Shown piece by piece: positions 59,351-64,000 of a stretch of DNA of 64,000 nt (within the stretch, counting starts at the first letter, position 1; the number at the start of each line of letters is the position of its first letter). The stretch is from the NCBI RefSeq assembly GCF_049847105.1, contig NZ_JBNCNS010000001.1, positions 124,001 to 188,000 of the forward strand, written 5' to 3'. The DNA is from Gordonia sp049847105. GTDB lineage: Bacteria > Actinomycetota > Actinomycetes > Mycobacteriales > Mycobacteriaceae. Both the position numbers and the translations under genes were made by a program. Below the pieces are notes generated by a model, which saw only the letters and a program-made list of their open reading frames with translations, was not told the origin of the DNA and made no database searches.

Positions 59351-59387
59351 GGTCGGACCCCACCAGGGTCGTTGCACCCTGCCGACC
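59351..59387 (+). promoter_or_regulatory. Hairpin in the riboswitch expression platform
   Basis: GGTCGG/CCGACC and CAGGGT/ACCCTG form a two-tier stem with a loop CGTTGC and a 7-base bulge, ending 21 bases before the metY ATG. It is placed to act as the switch between on and off states, as a terminator or a translational block. Confidence 0.6.
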
Positions 59388-59408
59388 GTAGAAAGCGATG
59401 ACACAGTC

Positions 59409-60734
59409 ATGTCCGACGCCCCCGAAGAGACCAATCCAGTCGACACCTGGAGCTTCGAGACCAAACAGATCCACGCGGGTCAGACCGCGGATCCGACCAC
59501 CAACGCTCGAGCGCTACCGCTGTACCAGACCACTTCGTACGTCTTCAACGACACGCAGCACGCCGCGAACCTCTTCGGACTGGCCGAACCTGGCAACATC
59601 TACACCCGGATCATGAACCCGACGCAGGACGCCGTCGAGCAGCGCATCGCCGCACTCGAAGGGGGTGTCGCCGCCCTGCTGGTGGCCTCCGGACAGGCAG
59701 CCGAGACGTACGCGATCCTCAACATCGTCGAGAACGGCGGACACGTCGTGTCCAGCCCGCGTCTGTACGGCGGTACCTATAACCTCTTCCACTACACGCT
59801 GCCGAAACTCGGTATCGAGGTGTCCTTCGTCGACGACCCGGAGGATCTCGATTCATGGCAGGCCGCGATCAAGGACAACACGCGAGCCGTGTTCGGCGAG
59901 ACGATCTCCAACCCCAACAACGAGATCCTCGACATCGAGGGCATCGCCGAGGTCGCTCACCGTCATCAGCTGCCACTGATCGTCGACAACACCGTCGCCA
60001 CGCCGTACCTGCTCAATCCGCTGGCACACGGCGCCGACATCGTCGTGCACTCGGCCACCAAATACATCGGCGGCCACGGCACCGCGATCGGCGGCGTGAT
60101 CGTCGACGGCGGGGCCTTCGACTGGCGTGCCCAGCGCGACGGCAAGGATCTCTTCCCGGGTTTCACCACCCCGGACGCGAGCTATCACGGCGCGGTCTTC
60201 GCAGATCTCGGCGCGCCCGCCTACGCATTGAAGGCGCGCGTGCAGTGGCTCCGCGACACGGGTGCGGCGATCTCCCCGTTCAACGCCTTCTTACTGGCAC
60301 AGGGACTCGAGACGCTGAGTCTGCGCGTCGAGCGCCACGTGTCCAACGCCCAACGTGTCGCCGAGTTCCTCGAGCAGCATGCACAGGTGGAATCCGTTGC
60401 GTACGCGGGACTCTCGTCGTCGGCGTGGTACGAGCGCGGACAGCAGATCCTCCCCAAGGGGCAGGGCGCGATCGTCTCGTTCGAGATCACCGGAGGGGTC
60501 GACGCGGGGAAGAGCTTTGTGGATGCCCTCGGACTGCACAGTCATGTCGCGAACATCGGTGACGTACGGTCGCTGGTGATCCACCCCGCATCGACCACGC
60601 ACAGCCAGCTGACGCCCGAGGAACAGGCCGCCGCGGGCGTCACCCCCGGTTTGGTGCGCCTGGCCGTCGGGATCGAGGGCATCGACGACATCATCGCCGA
60701 CCTCGAGCAGGGATTCGCGGCGGCCGCACGATAA
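59409..60734 (+). CDS. metY: O-acetylhomoserine sulfhydrylase
   Basis: A 441-residue PLP enzyme of the Cys/Met metabolism family that makes homocysteine from O-acetylhomoserine and sulfide. FETKQIHAGQTADP (near 18-31) begins the domain; the Schiff-base lysine is in HSATKYIGGHG near 216. It is in the position of Rv3340 (metC in M. tuberculosis naming). ATG 59409 is chosen because the upstream in-frame codons belong to the riboswitch. It precedes metX by 54 bp and both lie behind the same SAM-IV control. Confidence 0.95.
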   Translation: MSDAPEETNPVDTWSFETKQIHAGQTADPTTNARALPLYQTTSYVFNDTQHAANLFGLAEPGNIYTRIMNPTQDAVEQRIAALEGGVAALLVASGQAAETYAILNIVENGGHVVSSPRLYGGTYNLFHYTLPKLGIEVSFVDDPEDLDSWQAAIKDNTRAVFGETISNPNNEILDIEGIAEVAHRHQLPLIVDNTVATPYLLNPLAHGADIVVHSATKYIGGHGTAIGGVIVDGGAFDWRAQRDGKDLFPGFTTPDASYHGAVFADLGAPAYALKARVQWLRDTGAAISPFNAFLLAQGLETLSLRVERHVSNAQRVAEFLEQHAQVESVAYAGLSSSAWYERGQQILPKGQGAIVSFEITGGVDAGKSFVDALGLHSHVANIGDVRSLVIHPASTTHSQLTPEEQAAAGVTPGLVRLAVGIEGIDDIIADLEQGFAAAAR

Positions 60735-60788
60735 ACCGGAGATCAACGGAGACAGGGGAACCGAGGTGCAGCGCAGAGTGAGTGAATC

Positions 60789-61937
60789 GTGTCGGTGAGT
60801 ATCGAACCGAAGACCGAGTCAGCTGACCGGCCGGACTGGGAGCAGTTGCCGGACGGGGCGATGTCCAGCGTCCGGATCGGCTCGGTCTCGCTCGACAACG
60901 GCGGGCAGATCGACAACGTCACCCTGGCGTTCCAGCGCTGGGGAACGTTGTCGCCGACCCGCGACAACGTCATCCTCACGCTGCATGCCCTCACCGGCGA
61001 CTCGCATGTGACCGGGCCGTCGAATGCAGAGCATCCGTCGCCGGGCTGGTGGGACGGACTCGTCGGCCCCGGATGCGCGATCGATACCGACGAATGGTGT
61101 GTCATCTCCGCCAACGTGCTCGGTGGCTGTCGGGGTTCCACCGGACCCGCGTCGCCGGATCCCGATGGGCGGCCGTGGGGTTCACGCTTTCCGCAGATCA
61201 CCGTGCTGGATCAGGTCCGGGCAGAGCGACTACTGCTCGAGCACCTCGACGTCGCAGGCATCGGTGCCGTCATCGGCGGCTCGATGGGCGGCGCACGCGC
61301 TCTGGAATGGGCGATCGAATATCCGGAGATGGTTCGCAGCGCACTGGTTCTCGCCGTCGGCGCCAGGGCGACCGCCGACCAGATCGGTACGCAGACCACC
61401 CAGATCGCGGCGATCAGGGCCGACCCCGACTGGCAAGGCGGCGATTACCACGGCACCGGGCGTGTGCCGTCGACCGGTATGGGCGTGGCACGGCGCATCG
61501 CCCACCTGACCTACCGGGGTGAGGTGGAACTCGATCAGCGGTTCGCCGATCACCCTCAGGGCGACGAGGAGCCGCTGACCGGCGGCCGCTACGCGGTGGA
61601 CAGTTACCTGCAGCATCAGGCCGACAAACTGGTCGGCCGCTTCGATCCCGGCAGCTACGTGGTGCTGAGCAACGTGCTCAACCATCACGACGTCGGCCGC
61701 GACCGAGGCGGCATCGAAGCTGCCCTGCGCCGTTGTCAGGTGCCTGTCATCGTCGGCGGCATCGTCTCGGACCGTTTGTACCCCTTGCGCTTACAGGTCG
61801 AGCTGGCCGAATTGCTGGGCAACTGTATCGGTGGCCTGCAGGTGGTCCACTCGGACAACGGTCACGACGGGTTCCTCACCGAGTTCGACGCCATCAGCGA
61901 TCTGCTGAAGCAGACCGTCGAACTCGCCCGCGGCTGA
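60789..61937 (+). CDS. metX: Homoserine O-acetyltransferase
   Basis: A 382-residue alpha/beta hydrolase-fold enzyme that acetylates homoserine, giving the substrate of MetY. LHALTGDSHVTG (65-76) forms the oxyanion region, Ser165 in GGSMGG is the nucleophile, and Asp and His lie in SDRLYPL and NGHDGFLTEFD. The order metY-metX follows M. tuberculosis Rv3340-Rv3341. GTG 60789 is the start; a GTG two codons later is possible. Confidence 0.95.
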   Translation: MSVSIEPKTESADRPDWEQLPDGAMSSVRIGSVSLDNGGQIDNVTLAFQRWGTLSPTRDNVILTLHALTGDSHVTGPSNAEHPSPGWWDGLVGPGCAIDTDEWCVISANVLGGCRGSTGPASPDPDGRPWGSRFPQITVLDQVRAERLLLEHLDVAGIGAVIGGSMGGARALEWAIEYPEMVRSALVLAVGARATADQIGTQTTQIAAIRADPDWQGGDYHGTGRVPSTGMGVARRIAHLTYRGEVELDQRFADHPQGDEEPLTGGRYAVDSYLQHQADKLVGRFDPGSYVVLSNVLNHHDVGRDRGGIEAALRRCQVPVIVGGIVSDRLYPLRLQVELAELLGNCIGGLQVVHSDNGHDGFLTEFDAISDLLKQTVELARG

Positions 61938-61951
61938 GCTCCGGCCGGACG

Positions 61952-63502
61952 CTACCGCGAGGGCACCGGCGTGGTCGTGGTCGACGACGTTCCGGGCGAA
62001 TCCTCCGATGTCGGTGCCGTGGGTGTCACCTGCCGCTGCGCTCCCCGCGGCGATGTCGTCGTCGCCGGTGCCTGCTGAGGCGGCGGCGGTGTCGGCTGAG
62101 TCGTCTGCGGCTGGAAACCGGGAGGCAACAGATCCGGCGGGATCGTCGGCGTGGGCCGGGTACCGGTGGGCCAGGGCAGCGACGGAAGCGGATAGGGCAA
62201 GAGCGTCCGGGTGGTCGTCGAGGGCTGATCGGGTTGCTGCGTGGTGGGCGGCAGTTCGGTGGTGGCCCAGCCGGGTGATTCGTTCCACCGCGGTTCGGGC
62301 CGACGGGTGGTCGGTACCACCTGTTCCTCGGTCGGGACCCGGACCACGGGTGGCGGTGCGACCGCCGTGGTGGTCGTGGCGGGCTGTTGCGGCGCGCGTG
62401 ACGTCGTGACCGCCGAGGAGGAGGTGGTCGACGAGGTCGTGGGTGCGGCCGTCGACGACGGAGCAGGCTCGTTCTGCCCGGTCAGCGAGGAACTCACGGC
62501 GAAGATCGTCATCATCGCCGCGGCGATGATGGCACCGACGACGGCCAGCGGCGTCGCCGAGAGCCACTCGCGGTTCCGTTTTCCGCCGATGAACGCGAGC
62601 TTGGACGGACTGTCGGCGGTGGTCTTGGTCCGAGCCAGGATCGCCGCGCCGATGGATGCGGCGAGCTCGGGGGCCTCGGGGACGATCACCTCGAGCGAGT
62701 GCTCACGGTCGACCATGGCGCGCACCGCAGGCAGGTTGGCGATGCCACCCACCAGGACGACCGCCTGGGGCGGTGCGCCGCGATCGGCGCCTTCGGACAG
62801 GTAGCGCGCCAACGCTTCTCGTGCATCGTCGACCATCGGGGCGATCGCGGTGTCGATGGTGTCCTGGGTGAGCGTCATGTGCCCGCCACCGTCGGCGAGC
62901 AGGATCGAACCGGCTGCTGCCGACGGGCCCTGAGCAGAGAACTCCTCTTTGGCGGTGCGGCACGCACTGAGAAGTGCACGCCGACGGACCCGGGCTCCCT
63001 GCGGCTCGGCCGCACTGTCCTCGGCGACCAGTTGACCGACGATCGACCGATCGAGTCGACGCCCGGTCAGCGCACGCGATCGTTCCGTCGCCGAGATCCG
63101 ATTGGTCGCGGGCTCGACGGTATACAGCGACATCCCGGTGTCGCCGCAGTCGACGACCACCACGGACTCGAACCGGTTGATGTGCCCGGTCGCCGACAGG
63201 TACGCGACGACGGCCTCGTCATCGTTGACCAAATGGATCTGACGACGCGGACCGGCGCCCCGCGACTGGAGTTCCCAGCGTTGCTTGGTGGTGCGTGCGG
63301 CAATGCCGATCGGACCGACCCGCAGGTCCGCGTCGCGCGCGGCACCCAGCATCAGATCGATCCCGGCGTTCACCCGCCCGGCGACGTCGAGTCCGTCGCT
63401 GCGGTCGACGTCGATCACCCGGGTGTCCACGACACTGCGCCCGACGTCGTCGCGGGTGAGCAGGACGTAATGGATCATTCCGTCGCCTGCAGAGACACCC
63501 AT
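61952..63502 (-). CDS. Transmembrane Hsp70-like protein with proline/threonine stalk
   Basis: A 516-residue protein. Residues 1-300 look like an actin/Hsp70 ATPase fold: VVVVDCGDTGMSLYTVEP (114-131) and VVLVGGIANLPAVRAMV (248-264). The first phosphate loop of DnaK (GIDLGTT) is not present; the N-terminus reads MIHYVLLTRDD. A transmembrane helix (about 316-338) is followed by a 175-residue Pro/Thr/Ser tail, probably outside the cell. The cytoplasmic part may bind but not hydrolyse nucleotide. It converges with metX. Function unknown. Confidence 0.75.
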   Translation of the reverse strand: MGVSAGDGMIHYVLLTRDDVGRSVVDTRVIDVDRSDGLDVAGRVNAGIDLMLGAARDADLRVGPIGIAARTTKQRWELQSRGAGPRRQIHLVNDDEAVVAYLSATGHINRFESVVVVDCGDTGMSLYTVEPATNRISATERSRALTGRRLDRSIVGQLVAEDSAAEPQGARVRRRALLSACRTAKEEFSAQGPSAAAGSILLADGGGHMTLTQDTIDTAIAPMVDDAREALARYLSEGADRGAPPQAVVLVGGIANLPAVRAMVDREHSLEVIVPEAPELAASIGAAILARTKTTADSPSKLAFIGGKRNREWLSATPLAVVGAIIAAAMMTIFAVSSSLTGQNEPAPSSTAAPTTSSTTSSSAVTTSRAPQQPATTTTAVAPPPVVRVPTEEQVVPTTRRPEPRWNESPGWATTELPPTTQQPDQPSTTTRTLLPYPLPSLPWPTGTRPTPTIPPDLLPPGFQPQTTQPTPPPPQQAPATTTSPRGAQRQVTPTAPTSEDSPGTSSTTTTPVPSR

Positions 63503-63618
63503 CGACGTGGAATCATCCGGAATCGTCGGGTCGGCGGTGTTGATCGTCGAAGTGATACGTACTCCCCAGCTGTTGGCGCCCCCTCGGGCCTCAGGTCACG
63601 TGTTGATATCTATTGTAA

Positions 63619-63945
63619 TCAATCTGTGCCCAACGGATCGATTGACGTCGCCAGCCACAGAATGAGTGTGCCGGTCGCCGCCATCGCCGCAACATCGAAG
63701 AAACGCCCTCTGACCTGCAGAAGCCCTGCTCGCGAAGACGGAATCAGAGCCCGCAGGACCGCGCCCAGCAGCAGAGCCGATCCGAAGACGAATGCGCCAC
63801 GCCGCCAGCGGTCGAACAGCACCAGCACCGCGGCGATCAGTAGGCCGAGCAGTACGACAAAGTATGGGATCTGAACCAGATAGCGCCTGACCTGCCGCGC
63901 GTGCCGAATCCGCTCGACGCGGCCACCGGCACTGGTCCCGGTCAC
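63619..63945 (-). CDS. DUF3017-type membrane protein
   Basis: A 108-residue protein with three hydrophobic helices after a basic N-terminus (RHARQVRRYLVQ), recognised as the DUF3017 type that follows folD in mycobacteria (Rv3355c). The start is a GTG overlapping the end of the upstream frame (GTGA). Function unknown. Confidence 0.75.
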   Translation of the reverse strand: MTGTSAGGRVERIRHARQVRRYLVQIPYFVVLLGLLIAAVLVLFDRWRRGAFVFGSALLLGAVLRALIPSSRAGLLQVRGRFFDVAAMAATGTLILWLATSIDPLGTD

Positions 63946-64000
63946 CCGACAGGTCCCGCCCCGGTACGACCGGCGAGTTGCGCTTCCGCCCGCTCCACGA
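63942..64000 (-). CDS. folD: C-terminal end of probable FolD
   Basis: The frame enters from the right edge and ends with VERAEAQLAGRTGAGPVG. FolD proteins (methylenetetrahydrofolate dehydrogenase/cyclohydrolase) end with a VxxxNVVERAE-like helix, and folD precedes the DUF3017 gene in mycobacteria. Only 19 codons are visible, so the name depends on gene order. Confidence 0.5.
   Translation of the reverse strand, partial: VERAEAQLAGRTGAGPVG

Noticed and set aside
59229..59408. In-frame extension of metY starting at 59229
   Set aside because: The extra codons lie on the SAM-IV riboswitch and its downstream hairpin; family homology starts only after ATG 59409.

Overview
The window is high-GC DNA from a member of the Mycobacteriales, most likely Gordonia or a close relative. 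This is inferred from codon use, protein sequences, leaderless-type promoters, a SAM-IV riboswitch, an EspC-like type VII secretion protein and gene order. From lhr to the right edge the order closely follows the Mycobacterium tuberculosis stretch from about Rv3296 (lhr) to Rv3341 (metX) and on to folD, judged from memory. No rRNA, tRNA, insertion sequence, prophage or CRISPR array was recognised. This is mostly core chromosome with a few accessory insertions.

Left part (1-10.3 kb): the end of a drug-efflux-type MFS transporter; a coupled purine-oxidation operon (8-oxoguanine deaminase, xanthine-dehydrogenase-type FAD subunit, fused Fe-S/molybdopterin subunit); an Mn/Fe NRAMP transporter behind a perfect 16-bp palindrome; an acyl-CoA dehydrogenase; and a leftward cobalt-uptake operon (cbtB-cbtA-degenerate histidine phosphatase) under a cobalamin riboswitch.

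Middle (10.3-35.6 kb): DNA repair genes lhr-nei2; divergent glpD/glpK; a divergent flavin/F420 oxidoreductase and TetR pair; lpdA; an M20 amidohydrolase; then nucleoside salvage (deoD, pmmB, upp, add-deoA-cdd). Between upp and add lie an EspC-like/NlpC-P60 pair and a very acidic conserved protein. The salvage genes together convert nucleosides to bases and pentose phosphates, and pmmB handles the sugar phosphate.

Right part (35.6-64 kb): sdhCDAB with an IdeR/DtxR-like box and a perfect 15-bp terminator hairpin; a small coupled ORF and a glutamine amidotransferase; an aminotransferase-adenine deaminase pair; a polyhydroxyalkanoate locus (PucR regulator, acyl-CoA ligase, PHA synthase, depolymerase); dacB, yihY, trpS and xth; an iron-storage pair (bfd, bfr) with two candidate iron boxes; an MFS exporter; icd; a long secreted cutinase-like hydrolase; a SAM-IV riboswitch controlling metY-metX; a membrane-anchored Hsp70-like protein; a DUF3017 protein and the end of probable folD.

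The least explained items are the catalytically depleted phosphatase in the B12-controlled operon, the 17-bp sequence shared in front of the sdhB and bfr terminators, the 32-codon ORF coupled to the amidotransferase, the EspC/NlpC-P60 pair, and the transmembrane Hsp70-like protein with a proline/threonine stalk.
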